From: Coprococcus ammoniilyticus
Lineage (GTDB): Bacteria; Bacillota; Clostridia; Lachnospirales; Lachnospiraceae
Direction: 5' to 3'
Assembly: GCF_025567345.1 (NCBI RefSeq)
Contig: NZ_JAOQJS010000003.1
Location: 62,001-126,000, forward strand
Length of the DNA: 64,000 nucleotides
Position 1 is the stretch's first letter. Each line of letters begins with the position of its first letter. This document shows positions 43,260-52,635 of this stretch, piece by piece. The notes under the pieces were generated by a model, which saw nothing but the letters and a program-made list of their open reading frames with translations, searched no databases and had not been told where the DNA came from. Both the position numbers and the translations under genes were made by a program.

Positions 43260-44108
43260 TCAGTTTCCTCCTAATTTATTTCTAAGTATCTCATAAAAAT
43301 TTACATTACTTGCTTTGATCAGTCTGGTTATCTTCTCCGCCTTGCGGATATCTACCCGGTCACCAACGGATAATTCCACATCATTACCACCATCAAAGGA
43401 ACAGATTGCCTCTGTATCCTGCGTCTTACGCTTCTTGGTGATCTCTATCGTGATCCTCTCTTTGCCGGATAATACGATACTCTTTGCAGTCAATGAATGT
43501 GGTGATACCGGCGTGATCACTAATAGCTCTGCATCCGGGCTGACGATTGGCCCTCCCGCTGACAGATTATAGCCGGTTGAGCCTGTCGGTGTCGATATCA
43601 CAACACCATCTGCCTCATATGTATCAAGCACCTGTCCATCAACAGACACATTAAGTCCGATCAGTCTGGAAAATCCTGCCCGGCTGATCACGATATCATT
43701 TAAAGCACTCTTGCGATACGTTGTGCCATCCGCTTTCGTAACCGTACCTGTGACCATCATTCGTTCTTCGATCGTAAAATCATCCGTCAGCAGCCGATCC
43801 AGTATCTCTTCGATATTTGCAACTTCCCCTTCTGTCAGAAAGCCTACCGTACCCAGATTGATCCCAAATAACGGTATATCAATATCTTCCGTCTCACCTG
43901 CCATGCGTAACAGTGTTCCATCACCACCAAGAACCAGTACACAATCAAACTGCTCTTTCTTTAAAGCTTCCCAGTCCGAAGACTCCAGCTGGAATACGTC
44001 CCGCACCATACAGGCTGCTCCATGCGCTTCCAGATAACTCTGTATTCTGTTTGTAACTGTCGAATCGGTGTCCTTATCGGGATTCACCACGATCATAAAA
44101 CGATTCAT
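43260..44108 (-). CDS. nadK: NAD kinase
   Basis: Makes NADP from NAD and ATP. The family motifs are LVLGGDGTLLRMA (GGDGT), FGINLGTVGFLTE, and the STPTGSTGYNLSAGGPIVSP (NAD-binding) segment. At 282 aa it has the usual length. It lies between tlyA and argR in the operon. Confidence 0.96.
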   Translation of the reverse strand: MNRFMIVVNPDKDTDSTVTNRIQSYLEAHGAACMVRDVFQLESSDWEALKKEQFDCVLVLGGDGTLLRMAGETEDIDIPLFGINLGTVGFLTEGEVANIEEILDRLLTDDFTIEERMMVTGTVTKADGTTYRKSALNDIVISRAGFSRLIGLNVSVDGQVLDTYEADGVVISTPTGSTGYNLSAGGPIVSPDAELLVITPVSPHSLTAKSIVLSGKERITIEITKKRKTQDTEAICSFDGGNDVELSVGDRVDIRKAEKITRLIKASNVNFYEILRNKLGGN

Positions 44109-44124
44109 CGGATCTTTACTCCTC

Positions 44125-44919
44125 TTACAGGCATCTGTGTGATTCTTCCACCATAGCCTTTATATCAAATTCTTTATTTTCCTTCGTCTGATCCTTTGTT
44201 ATGTACAAAAGATACTCGATATTTCCTTCCGGTCCCTTGATCGGTGAATAGCTTAAGTCAAGTGTTTTAAATCCGATCTGTCTTGCGAAGTCAACGATCA
44301 TCTCAACCACTTCTACATGCACCTTCTGATCTCTGACAACGCCCTTCTTACCGACCTTTTCTCTACCGGCTTCAAACTGTGGCTTGATCAGACACACGAT
44401 CTCTCCGTCGTCTGTCAGAAGCTCTTTTACCGGAGGAAGCACCTTTGTCAAAGAGATAAAGGATACATCAATCGATGCAAATGCAATCCTGTCTTCGATA
44501 TCATCCGGTGTCACATAACGGATATTTGTTTTCTCCATACAGACAACCCGCTCATCGTTTCGAAGCTTCCATGCAAGCTGTCCATGTCCGACATCCACCG
44601 AATACACCTTGACTGCACCATTTTGCAGCATACAGTCCGTAAATCCACCGGTTGAAGATCCAACATCCATTGCCACTTTTCCTGCAAGACTTACTCCAAA
44701 GCAATCCATTGCCTTTTCAAGCTTTAAACCACCGCGACTCACATATTTTAATGTGTTGCCTCTTACTTCTATCTGTGCTTTCTCATCAAATGTCGATCCT
44801 GCCTTGTCTTCCTTTATGTTATCTACATAGACAATGCCCGACATGATGATCGCCTTTGCTTTTTCTCTGGACTCTGCAAGTCCACGATTTACCATCATTA
44901 CATCCAGTCGTTCTTTCAT
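44125..44919 (-). CDS. tlyA: TlyA family rRNA (ribose) methyltransferase
   Basis: 264 aa; an S4 RNA-binding domain at the N-terminus (RLDVMMVNRGLAESREKAKAIIMSGIVYVD) and a Rossmann methyltransferase fold (AMDVGSSTGGFTDCMLQNGA, the SAM motif), with KP at CLIKPQFEAGREK as in the 2'-O-ribose methylases. TlyA in mycobacteria methylates 16S and 23S rRNA and makes cells sensitive to capreomycin. Historic names call it a hemolysin. It follows dxs by 2 bp. Confidence 0.95.
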   Translation of the reverse strand: MKERLDVMMVNRGLAESREKAKAIIMSGIVYVDNIKEDKAGSTFDEKAQIEVRGNTLKYVSRGGLKLEKAMDCFGVSLAGKVAMDVGSSTGGFTDCMLQNGAVKVYSVDVGHGQLAWKLRNDERVVCMEKTNIRYVTPDDIEDRIAFASIDVSFISLTKVLPPVKELLTDDGEIVCLIKPQFEAGREKVGKKGVVRDQKVHVEVVEMIVDFARQIGFKTLDLSYSPIKGPEGNIEYLLYITKDQTKENKEFDIKAMVEESHRCL

Positions 44920-44921
44920 CT

Positions 44922-46793
44922 CTACTCCATTATGTCCCGAATCCGTCTGTATATGGATTCAGCATCTATCTTCAACATCTTTCTCAGTTCTTCTACACTT
45001 CCATGACGGACAAAGGTATCTTCGATTGCGATCGGAAGCACCTTCACATCACTTGCCTTTGATTCCAGATATTCCTCAACCAGAGCACCATAACCGCCAT
45101 GCAGAATACCTTCCTCGATCGTTACGATCAGCTTATGTGTCTCTGCCAGATGGTCGATCATCTCTTTATCTAATGGCTTGATAAATCTTGCATTGACAAA
45201 GGTCACCTGTCTGCCTTCCTGTAGGAACCGATTATATAATTTCTCGGTTTCTTCCACCATATTTCCAACCGCTACTAATGCGATCTCACTTCCCTCACGG
45301 AGGATCTCGCTCTTTCCGTATTCGACCGGCTCATTATAATCTTTCAAACCGTAATATGCCTGTCCTCTGGCGTATTTGATCGCAACCGGTCCGTCATAGG
45401 CTACTGCCCATTCCATCGCTCTGGTCAGCTCATAGCGGTTCTTCGGAGCCATAATGACCAGATTCGGAATATGCGATAAAAATGCTGTATCAAAGATTCC
45501 CTGATGTGTCTCACCGTCTGCCCCGACCAGCCCTGACCGGTCGATTGCAAATATCACATGCAGGTTCTGCATACAGACATCATGCAGGATCTGATCGTAA
45601 GCTCGCTGTAAGAAGGAAGAATATACCGCTACCACGGGGATCATGCCCTCCGCAGCAAGTCCTGCCGCAAATGTTACCGCATGTTCTTCTGCAATTCCCA
45701 CATCAAAGGTTCGATCCGGGAATTCCTCTGCAAATTTATTGACTCCGGTTCCCTTGCTCATTGCTGCCGTGATCGCAACGATTCGATTATTTTCTGTTCC
45801 AAGTTCTATCAGTTTTCTCGCAAATACAGCAGTATAAGATAAACCTTTTTCTACATTTTTCACTTTTCCGGTTGCAACATCAAAGGAACTGATCCCATGG
45901 AAATAGCATGGATGCTTCTCCGCATATTTATACCCTTTTCCCTTGATCGTTTTCACATGAACCAGAATCGGTTTATTTAACTTAAATGCACGTCGGAAGG
46001 TTTCTTCCATCAAGCGTATATTATGACCATCGATCGGTCCGATATAGGTAACGCCCATCTCCTCAAAGAACATTCCCGGAACAAACATCTGCTTCAGGGA
46101 GTCCTTTGACCGCTTCAATCCTTTGGCAAGCTTCTCACCTGCTACCGGTATATGCCTCAGTGCTTTCTCGATTCCGTTTTTCAGATCATTATATGGCTGA
46201 CCAACACGAAGCTTACTCAGGTAGCTTGACATTCCACCTACATTGTGGTCGATCGACATCTCATTGTCATTCAGCACGACCAGACATCCGGTCTTGACCT
46301 CTGCCATATTATTTAGCGCTTCATAAACCATACCACCAGTGAAGGAACCATCTCCGACAACCGCTGCTATCTTTTCCTGCGTTCCTTTGATTCCTCTTGC
46401 GCATGCCATACCAAGTGCCGCCGACATCGCGGTCGAACTGTGTCCTGTATTAAAAGCATCACAATCACTCTCACTGGTCTTGGGAAATCCGCTTAAACCA
46501 CCAAACTTCCGTAACGTTGTCATCTGATCTTTTCGTCCGGTCAGGATCTTATGCACATAGGACTGATGTCCTACATCCCATACCAGCTTATCAGCCGGGA
46601 AATCCATCGCACGGTGAAGTGCGATCGTAAGTTCCACGCACCCAAGGTTTGACGCCAGATGCCCACCCGTCTCGCTGACATTTGCGATCAGAAACTCTCG
46701 GATATCCTGTGCCAGCTCCGGCAGATCTTTCTCATCTATTTTCTTTATATCATTTGGTTCTTGTATTCGATCCAGTATACTCATATCTTTCAT
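44922..46793 (-). CDS. dxs: 1-deoxy-D-xylulose-5-phosphate synthase
   Basis: First step of the MEP isoprenoid route: condenses pyruvate and glyceraldehyde 3-phosphate using thiamine diphosphate. At 623 aa it is full length. Seen: the thiamine site VVGDGSFTGGMVYEALNN, SYVHKILTGR, DVGIAEEHAVTFAAGLA (catalytic Glu) and GADGETHQGIFDTAFLSHIPN. It lies directly after ispA, so the isoprenoid precursor and chain-length genes are co-expressed. Confidence 0.97.
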   Translation of the reverse strand: MKDMSILDRIQEPNDIKKIDEKDLPELAQDIREFLIANVSETGGHLASNLGCVELTIALHRAMDFPADKLVWDVGHQSYVHKILTGRKDQMTTLRKFGGLSGFPKTSESDCDAFNTGHSSTAMSAALGMACARGIKGTQEKIAAVVGDGSFTGGMVYEALNNMAEVKTGCLVVLNDNEMSIDHNVGGMSSYLSKLRVGQPYNDLKNGIEKALRHIPVAGEKLAKGLKRSKDSLKQMFVPGMFFEEMGVTYIGPIDGHNIRLMEETFRRAFKLNKPILVHVKTIKGKGYKYAEKHPCYFHGISSFDVATGKVKNVEKGLSYTAVFARKLIELGTENNRIVAITAAMSKGTGVNKFAEEFPDRTFDVGIAEEHAVTFAAGLAAEGMIPVVAVYSSFLQRAYDQILHDVCMQNLHVIFAIDRSGLVGADGETHQGIFDTAFLSHIPNLVIMAPKNRYELTRAMEWAVAYDGPVAIKYARGQAYYGLKDYNEPVEYGKSEILREGSEIALVAVGNMVEETEKLYNRFLQEGRQVTFVNARFIKPLDKEMIDHLAETHKLIVTIEEGILHGGYGALVEEYLESKASDVKVLPIAIEDTFVRHGSVEELRKMLKIDAESIYRRIRDIME

Positions 46794-46798
46794 CTCTG

Positions 46799-47695
46799 TT
46801 ATTTCTTTCTGTTGACCAGTTCCAGAATCAATTCATCCAGAAATTCGTTCTTATACGGAAGCTGATCCAGTCTTGTAACCGCACGCCTGGATATCTCCGC
46901 GACATCCTTCTTGGACTCCTCAAGTCCGTGGACCGTGACATAAGTTACTTTACCATTTTCTTCATCTGAGCAGACAGGTTTTCCAAGCACTGCGCTGTCA
47001 CCCAGAATATCCAGAAGATCATCCTGGATCTGGAATGCCAGTCCGATATCCGATGCGATCATCTCGACCTGCTTCAATTCGTCTTCCGTTGCTCCGGCAA
47101 GTACTGCACCGATCATCATCGATGCCTCGATCAACGCACCCGTTTTATTCTCATATACAAAATGAAGCTGATCACCACTCATCTGCTTCCCTGTCATCTC
47201 TACATCTACAACCTGTCCACCGATCATTCCATTGACGCCTGCTTTTTTTGCAAGGATCGTAAATGCTCTTGCGACATTCTGATCAGCCGGTTCCAGCTCA
47301 AATGCCTTACAGGCTGTTTCAAATGCATAGTTTAAAAGGGCATCTCCTGCAAGGATCGCCATTGCCTCACCAAATACCACATGAGAAGTCTTTCTGCCTC
47401 TGCGGTACTCATCATTATCCAATGCCGGCAGATCATCATGGATCAGGGAATAGGTATGTATCATCTCGATTGCTGCCATGAAAGGCTCTACAACTTTTCC
47501 TGTTCCGCCAAATAAACGATAGGTTTCCTGCATTAATAACGGACGGAGTCTCTTTCCTCCTGCCTGAAAGGAATAGTTCATTGCCGTAAAGATAGTTTTC
47601 TGAAACCCTTCTTCTGCCGGTGCATATGTGTATATAATATCCTGTACTTCTTTTGTACGAAGTTCTAATTTATTCTTTTCCACTGTTCTCTCCAC
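46799..47695 (-). CDS. ispA: Polyprenyl (farnesyl/geranylgeranyl) diphosphate synthase
   Basis: 298 aa trans-prenyltransferase. The two aspartate-rich motifs are present: HDDLPALDNDEYRRGR (first) and FQIQDDLLDILGD (second); GGKRLRPLL marks the N-terminal substrate site. Product length (C15 or C20) cannot be assigned with certainty. Its start overlaps the xseB gene by 26 bp, so they are translationally coupled. Confidence 0.95.
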   Translation of the reverse strand: MERTVEKNKLELRTKEVQDIIYTYAPAEEGFQKTIFTAMNYSFQAGGKRLRPLLMQETYRLFGGTGKVVEPFMAAIEMIHTYSLIHDDLPALDNDEYRRGRKTSHVVFGEAMAILAGDALLNYAFETACKAFELEPADQNVARAFTILAKKAGVNGMIGGQVVDVEMTGKQMSGDQLHFVYENKTGALIEASMMIGAVLAGATEDELKQVEMIASDIGLAFQIQDDLLDILGDSAVLGKPVCSDEENGKVTYVTVHGLEESKKDVAEISRRAVTRLDQLPYKNEFLDELILELVNRKK

Positions 47696-47888
47696 TTAAT
47701 ACGATCATTTCTTTTTCTACATCACACAAATTATCCTTACATGCCTGAACAAGCTGTACGCCCTCGGCATAGGCTGCCAGACTGTCCTTTAACGATGTCG
47801 CAGGATTCTCTAAGACAGCCGTGATCGCTTCTATTTTCTTCAGGGATTCCTCGATCGAGAAATCCTCCTTTTCCATCTTCTCTGCCAT
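47670..47888 (-). CDS. xseB: Exodeoxyribonuclease VII small subunit
   Basis: 72 aa, the usual size. The family helix-loop-helix pattern SIEESLKKIEAITAVLENPATSLKDSLAAYAEGVQLVQACKDNL is evident. It binds XseA in a multi-subunit nuclease that degrades single-stranded DNA from both ends. It is 2 bp behind xseA. Confidence 0.95.
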   Translation of the reverse strand: MAEKMEKEDFSIEESLKKIEAITAVLENPATSLKDSLAAYAEGVQLVQACKDNLCDVEKEMIVLSGENSGKE

Positions 47889-47890
47889 TT

Positions 47891-49096
47891 CTAATCTTCC
47901 TCTTTCACATCCGTTACTCTTGTCTCGATCAGACCATCATGAACACGGATGGTAATATGGTCATCTTTTTCTATCTCTTTTATCGTCGTTACCGGCGTTC
48001 CGGTCTTTTCGATATATCCAAATCCATTTATAAGCTTCGCCGATGGTGACAGACCATGCAGACGTTCTGCAAGAAGCATCACCCGGTGTTCGTATCTGTC
48101 GTACTTGTTCTTCATAGCACGGTTTAAACGATCTGACAGTTCATCCAGATAGATCTGCTGCTGTGCAAGCCTCTGCTTCGGATTCAGGATACGAAGATGC
48201 CTTTCTGCAGCCTGCAGCTTCTCCTGATATGCTGCAAGTCTCCGTTTCATCAGATAGTCCATCTGTCTGCCCTGATTTATGACCTGATGGACTGTAGACA
48301 TCACATCCGGGATTGCCTGCTCACAGGCGGCTGATGGTGTCGGTGCTCGAAGATCCGCCGCATAATCAGCGATCGTATTATCAATCTCATGACCTGTACC
48401 GGAAATGATCGGCGTCTTTGCATGATAGATTGCCCATGCAACAACCTCCTCATTAAACGCCCAGAGGTCTTCGATCGAGCCACCGCCACGACCGATAATG
48501 ATCGTATCTACGCCCATGTTATCCAACACTTCGATTCCATGCGCGATATCTTCTGCTGCCCCATCTCCCTGTACCTTTGCCGGATACAGGATAAGCTGGA
48601 CATATGGATTTCTTCTCTTTGCGATGTTTCTGATATCCTGGATCGCCGCACCTGTCTGTGCTGTCACGATACCTACCCGCTTCGGATATGCCGGTATCGG
48701 CTTCTTGATATCAAATTCAAACAGTCCCTGTTCATACAGCTTCTGTTTCAACTGTTCATACCGCTCATAGAGATTTCCAATCCCATCCAGCTTGATCTCT
48801 TTTACATATAACTGATATCTGCCATCCCGTTCGTAGATATTCACACTTCCGTGGCAGACTACCTGCTGCCCGTTTTCCAGTTTGAAATCAAGACCGGAAT
48901 ATGCATAACTTTTAAACATAACAGCCATGATCGAACCGGTCTCATCCTTCAATGAAAAATAGATATGCCCGGAACTGTGATATTTGCAGTTAGAGACTTC
49001 TCCCTTCACATAAATATCACCAAGCAGATAATCACTGCTGATCAGATTCTTGATATATCCATTTACCTGTCCGACAGTATAGCTTTTCTTTGCCAT
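47891..49096 (-). CDS. xseA: Exodeoxyribonuclease VII large subunit
   Basis: 401 aa. The N-terminal OB-fold (YTVGQVNGYIKNLISSDYLLGDIYVKGEVSNCKYHSSGHIYFSLKDE) binds single strands. The catalytic region has KRVGIVTAQTGAAIQDI and the family box TIIIGRGGGSIEDLWAFNEE, then ISGTGHEIDNTIADYAADLRAPTPSAACE. A coiled coil follows that contacts XseB. Its position behind nusB follows the usual order. Confidence 0.97.
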   Translation of the reverse strand: MAKKSYTVGQVNGYIKNLISSDYLLGDIYVKGEVSNCKYHSSGHIYFSLKDETGSIMAVMFKSYAYSGLDFKLENGQQVVCHGSVNIYERDGRYQLYVKEIKLDGIGNLYERYEQLKQKLYEQGLFEFDIKKPIPAYPKRVGIVTAQTGAAIQDIRNIAKRRNPYVQLILYPAKVQGDGAAEDIAHGIEVLDNMGVDTIIIGRGGGSIEDLWAFNEEVVAWAIYHAKTPIISGTGHEIDNTIADYAADLRAPTPSAACEQAIPDVMSTVHQVINQGRQMDYLMKRRLAAYQEKLQAAERHLRILNPKQRLAQQQIYLDELSDRLNRAMKNKYDRYEHRVMLLAERLHGLSPSAKLINGFGYIEKTGTPVTTIKEIEKDDHITIRVHDGLIETRVTDVKEED

Positions 49097-49104
49097 ATTC
49101 TCAC

Positions 49105-49539
49105 CTAATCTGCAAGCTTTGCAAGAAGTGCATTGATGAAGCTCTTTGCTTCTACGTCGCAGTATGTTTTTGCAAGTTCTACTGCTTCATTGATCGCTAC
49201 CTTTACAGGAATATCTTCATCAAATTTGATCTCGTATACAGCCAGTCTGAGAATCGCAAGCTCTGCTTTTCCGATTCTGCCAAGCTTCCATCCCTGTGAA
49301 ATACCACTGATCGTTTCATCGATCTCTGTAATATGGGCTACGACTGCCTCTACTCGATCTATAACATAGGCTTTTTCTTCCTCTGTCATGGCTACTGCAT
49401 CCATCTTGTTATCGTCTTCATCATAAAGGCTGGCATGCTCCAGTTCGAGCTCTGCTTCTTCTCTGATCTCTGAAACGTCATTGAATTCCAGACTGAATAA
49501 AATTTTAAATACGGTTTCTCTTATCTCTCGTCTTGTCAT
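49105..49539 (-). CDS. nusB: Transcription antitermination factor NusB
   Basis: 144 aa, all-helical RNA-binding protein that, with NusE (S10), loads on boxA of rRNA leaders. The pattern RREIRETVFKILFSLEFNDV at the start, WKLGRIGKAELAILRLAVYEIKF and VKVAINEAVELAKTYCDVEAKSFINALLAKLAD at the end is typical. It lies between asp23 and xseA. Confidence 0.97.
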   Translation of the reverse strand: MTRREIRETVFKILFSLEFNDVSEIREEAELELEHASLYDEDDNKMDAVAMTEEEKAYVIDRVEAVVAHITEIDETISGISQGWKLGRIGKAELAILRLAVYEIKFDEDIPVKVAINEAVELAKTYCDVEAKSFINALLAKLAD

Positions 49540-49549
49540 ATGTTCCTCT

Positions 49550-49936
49550 CTAGTTTGCGTCTGCCATGCGAACGCCGGCTACACGTATATTTACCTTGGT
49601 TACATTAAGACCTGTCATAGTCTCGATCGCCTGCTTTACTTTATCCTGAACCTGTGTTGTCACAGTTGGAATGCTGTATTCATATAATACATCGATCGCA
49701 AGATCTACTTTTACTTCGCCCGGCAATAATTCTACCTTCACGCCCTTTGCCGGATTCTTCTTGCCCAGACGGCTTGCGAGTTCATTTGATAGTGAGCCGG
49801 CAAGTCTTGATACGCCGTCTACCTCGGTTGCTGCCAGACCTGCGATGATCGCGATTACCTCGCCTGCGATCTGTACATGGCCGATGGAATTTTCTTCTTC
49901 TATATTTTCATACGTGCTTGTATTTTCTTCACTCAT
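49550..49936 (-). CDS. Asp23/Gls24 family envelope stress protein
   Basis: 128 aa from the ATG at 49936 (GGAGG about 10 nt upstream); an in-frame ATG at 49993 lacks a site. The family domain GHVQIAGEVIAIIAGLAATEVDGVSRLAGSL..VKVELLPGEVKVDLAIDVLYEYSIPTVTTQVQDKVKQAIETMTGLNVTKVNIRVAGV covers most of the protein (YqhY in Bacillus). YqhY has been linked to acetyl-CoA carboxylase control, which is not conserved here in gene order. It is the first gene of the asp23-to-recN operon. Confidence 0.93.
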   Translation of the reverse strand: MSEENTSTYENIEEENSIGHVQIAGEVIAIIAGLAATEVDGVSRLAGSLSNELASRLGKKNPAKGVKVELLPGEVKVDLAIDVLYEYSIPTVTTQVQDKVKQAIETMTGLNVTKVNIRVAGVRMADAN

Positions 49937-49981
49937 TCTGTATACCTCCAGACTTCCTGTATTTGTACATATTAATTCAAT

Positions 49982-50010
49982 ATTATACCGCAATTATGAA
50001 AAACATTCAA
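49982..50010 (-). promoter_or_regulatory. Promoter of the asp23-nusB-xseAB-ispA-dxs-tlyA-nadK-argR-recN operon
   Basis: On the minus strand TTGAAT (50005-50010), 17 bp, consensus TATAAT (49982-49987), about 45 bp before the asp23 start. It lies just outside the family 2 repeat, so this operon has its own promoter and does not depend on read-through from the surface-protein array. Confidence 0.75.
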
Positions 50011-50031
50011 CACCCGGAATTGGCGGGGGAT

Positions 50032-50315
50032 AATTCAGAATTAGCCACTAGTTTTGTGAGGGATATGCAGGTATGTGTGTCCGCTGGTGCTTGTATCCTA
50101 TAACAACTTGCTCCTCTTCCTACGAAGTGCACATGTCTTATCCGCACATACTCTCCTGTGCAAACTCGCCTGCGGCTCAAACATGCACCCGTATGTGCTG
50201 ACAATGTGCACTTCATGACGGAAGCTTCGCTAATGTTGTTATAGGATACAAGTACCAGCCGGACAGATCATACCTGCATATTCATTCACCTTTGTACAGT
50301 AGCTAATTTTGAATT
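50032..50315 (-). repeat. Family 2 structured repeat (copy a)
   Basis: A nearly 280-bp long imperfect palindrome. The outer arms AATTCAGAATTAGC/GCTAATTTTGAATT, GATATGCAGGTATG/CATACCTGCATATT and the perfect 18-bp CTTGTATCCTATAACAAC/complement (50090-50107, 50235-50252) enclose the family 2 core, which reads on the minus strand with CATACGGGTGCATGTTTGAG at its apex. The core helices AAGTGCACAT/ATGTGCACTT and GCACATAC/GTATGTGC differ in sequence from the other copies but still pair. It lies between asp23 and the surface-protein array. Confidence 0.8.
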
Positions 50316-50479
50316 TACGCATATTCTTTGAACTATTTTTTAGTGTTATACAAATCCATAGTTTCTATCGTAGTATCTGCATTGTTGGTGATGTTTATTT
50401 ATATTTTGGCATAATATCAATAAAACATATTCTCATTGTAACATTTATATCTTTGACTATAATATCATTTTTGCATAAT

Positions 50480-50542
50480 AAAAAACGAATACCTATCATA
50501 ATGTGATATGTGCATCAAATCATCATAACAGGTATCCGTTTT
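50480..50542 (-). terminator. Terminator of the surface-protein array
   Basis: On the minus strand AAAACGGATACCT pairs with AGGTATTCGTTTT (one mismatch) across a long loop and is followed by TTATT. It begins 29 bp after the last array gene. The AT-rich region 50316-50479 between it and the family 2 repeat holds no gene that I can support. Confidence 0.6.
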
Positions 50543-50571
50543 ATAATTATAATCTTTATTATTCTTTTGTT

Positions 50572-52623
50572 TTATTTTGCCACTACATGTGCCTTTACGG
50601 TTGTGGATCGTGTTTTATCTGTTACTGTTACGTTTAATGTAGCAGTATATTCTACGCCATCTATAGTGGCGGTGCTTGTCCAGATATGGGTTCCGGCTGT
50701 AAGATATATTACGTTTCCATATATTGTTTTTCTCTCATTGGATCTCCATTTTGTAAAATTACGAATGTCGATTGCCGGATTGTCCGATCCGATCGTGATC
50801 TGATATACCGGAAGTACGATTTTCTGATATGGGGTAGATGCGGTTACCTTGCTGTCGCATACCCAGGTTCCTATATCTTGTGCCTCGCTTGCTACAAAGA
50901 CATCATAGGTTCCGTCCGGAACAAAAATCTGAAATGATCCATCTGATTCCGGATCATTAAATTCTGACGCATCACACAACGTATCTTTTTCTTTTGCATA
51001 TAAAGATATATAGTACGGTGCAGCCACATCCGCGACCGTTGATGTAATCTTGTGTCCGTCCAGATCATACACACAGCCCTTAAATGCTACACTATCCTTC
51101 ACAATTATTGTAACTGATAAAATCGTTGTTATTGAAGCATCTTCGGTATCTGTTACTTTGGCTTTCAGTGTATAAGTGCCTGTTTTTTCTGTATCCAGAA
51201 TGCAGTTAAGTCCAAATGCACTTTTGCTGTAACTTATTTCATTTGAACACTTAAGTATCTCATATTCCACACTTCCGTTTCCGCCATAAACTGAGGCATC
51301 CAGATCAACATGGCATGATTTCTTTGTTTCTCCTTTTTCCTGCCGCAGATAATCATATTGCACAATATCTGCTGCCATTAACCGGTTCTCATCGGCTATC
51401 TTCCATGTGATCGTATGATGGACCTTATTACCGATCTCGTCTTCTACCTCAATTTTCGTGGTATAAATTCCGCCTTTTGTAAAACTTCCTGAAAACTCCA
51501 GACAATCGGTTATACCATTAAACATATCATCGTCTTTTATTATCTTATATGTAATTCCCGGAGGAAGCTCTCCTGTTATCTTAAACGAACACAGCCCGAC
51601 CAGTCCCGGTTCATAATATTTTTCATCGGAATAGTGATTGATACTATATCCAACACTTTTTATGATCTCGGACTTTGTCGTCTGCTCTCTTATGATTCCC
51701 TTATATGCAGCCTCTCCCTTATAATTCATTTTGGCAATCACAACCTGTACCATATCTCCTGTTACAAGCGCATCTAAAGTATCCAGTGTTATCTTGTATG
51801 TTATCTTATCGGAGGTCTTAACCGAATCAATATTACATTCCTTCTTATAACTACCAAAGGAGTACTTTCTTTTATAGATTTTAAAATCCGAACTGCTTAA
51901 TTCCTTGGCACCTGTTAATTCTACCTGAACCTGCATCATTCCAATCGCCTTCACACTTTTTACAGTTACAGGTGCCGGAGCCGGCTTTACCTTGTTCTTT
52001 ACTGTAATCTTACAGGTGGCTTTCTTACCGGAACCATCCTTTGCGGTTGCTGTGATCGTAACGGTTCCTGCTTTCTTTGCCTTTACAACGCCTTTGCCTG
52101 ATACTGTTGCAACCTTTGTGTTGGATGACTTCCATACAACTGCCTTATTGCTGGCTTTCTTCGGTGTAACCGTTGCCTTTAAGGTCTGCTTCTTACCAAC
52201 TGTCATGGTTGATTTTGTCTTATTCAGCTTTACCTTGGTAACCGGTGTACCGACGGTCACTGTGATCGTGCATTTTTTCTTTTTATTTGCCTTTGAGATC
52301 ACATAAATCTTTGCTGTTCCCTTTTTCTTTGCTGTGATCTTACCCTTTGCATTTACTGTCACGATCTTTTTATTGCTTGTCTTATAAGTAACCTTCTTGG
52401 ACGCCTTACCGGATACCGTTACCTTTGTTTTTAAAGTAAATGTTTTTCCTTTTTTCAGTGTCAACTGCTTTGCCGGAAGATTTGTTACAGCAACTGACTT
52501 CACCGTTCCTGCAGCAGCATAGCTCTCTCCCTGTGGAATAGTCAGGATAGATAGTACGACTGTTACAGCAAGCACCCATGCAAGGATCCGTTTGGCATAG
52601 CTCATATTATGTATTCGATTCAT
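50572..52623 (-). CDS. Secreted Ig-like (Big_2) surface protein, type A (array gene 6)
   Basis: 683 aa with a Sec signal peptide (KRILAWVLAVTVVLSILT..SYAA). Two Lys-rich Big_2 (bacterial Ig-like group 2) domains follow at about residues 38-125 and 128-210; the repeated motifs TSNKKIVTVNAKGKITAKKKGTAKI and SSNTKVATVSGKGVVKAKKAG are the Big_2 hallmark. The centre is a unique region with an HHTITWK beta element, then a carboxypeptidase-regulatory-like domain (DLDGHKITSTV), and a C-terminal domain that ends VKAHVVAK. No LPXTG or SLH anchor is seen; the basic Big_2 domains may bind wall polymers. Last gene of the array, 12 bp after gene 5. Confidence 0.85.
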   Translation of the reverse strand: MNRIHNMSYAKRILAWVLAVTVVLSILTIPQGESYAAAGTVKSVAVTNLPAKQLTLKKGKTFTLKTKVTVSGKASKKVTYKTSNKKIVTVNAKGKITAKKKGTAKIYVISKANKKKKCTITVTVGTPVTKVKLNKTKSTMTVGKKQTLKATVTPKKASNKAVVWKSSNTKVATVSGKGVVKAKKAGTVTITATAKDGSGKKATCKITVKNKVKPAPAPVTVKSVKAIGMMQVQVELTGAKELSSSDFKIYKRKYSFGSYKKECNIDSVKTSDKITYKITLDTLDALVTGDMVQVVIAKMNYKGEAAYKGIIREQTTKSEIIKSVGYSINHYSDEKYYEPGLVGLCSFKITGELPPGITYKIIKDDDMFNGITDCLEFSGSFTKGGIYTTKIEVEDEIGNKVHHTITWKIADENRLMAADIVQYDYLRQEKGETKKSCHVDLDASVYGGNGSVEYEILKCSNEISYSKSAFGLNCILDTEKTGTYTLKAKVTDTEDASITTILSVTIIVKDSVAFKGCVYDLDGHKITSTVADVAAPYYISLYAKEKDTLCDASEFNDPESDGSFQIFVPDGTYDVFVASEAQDIGTWVCDSKVTASTPYQKIVLPVYQITIGSDNPAIDIRNFTKWRSNERKTIYGNVIYLTAGTHIWTSTATIDGVEYTATLNVTVTDKTRSTTVKAHVVAK

Positions 52624-52635
52624 ATCCTGTCCTCC

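Noticed and set aside
50440..50475. Plus-strand promoter-like sequence (TTGTAA-16-TATAAT)
   Set aside because: It lies in very AT-rich sequence and would run straight into the array terminator with no plus-strand gene; chance is likely.
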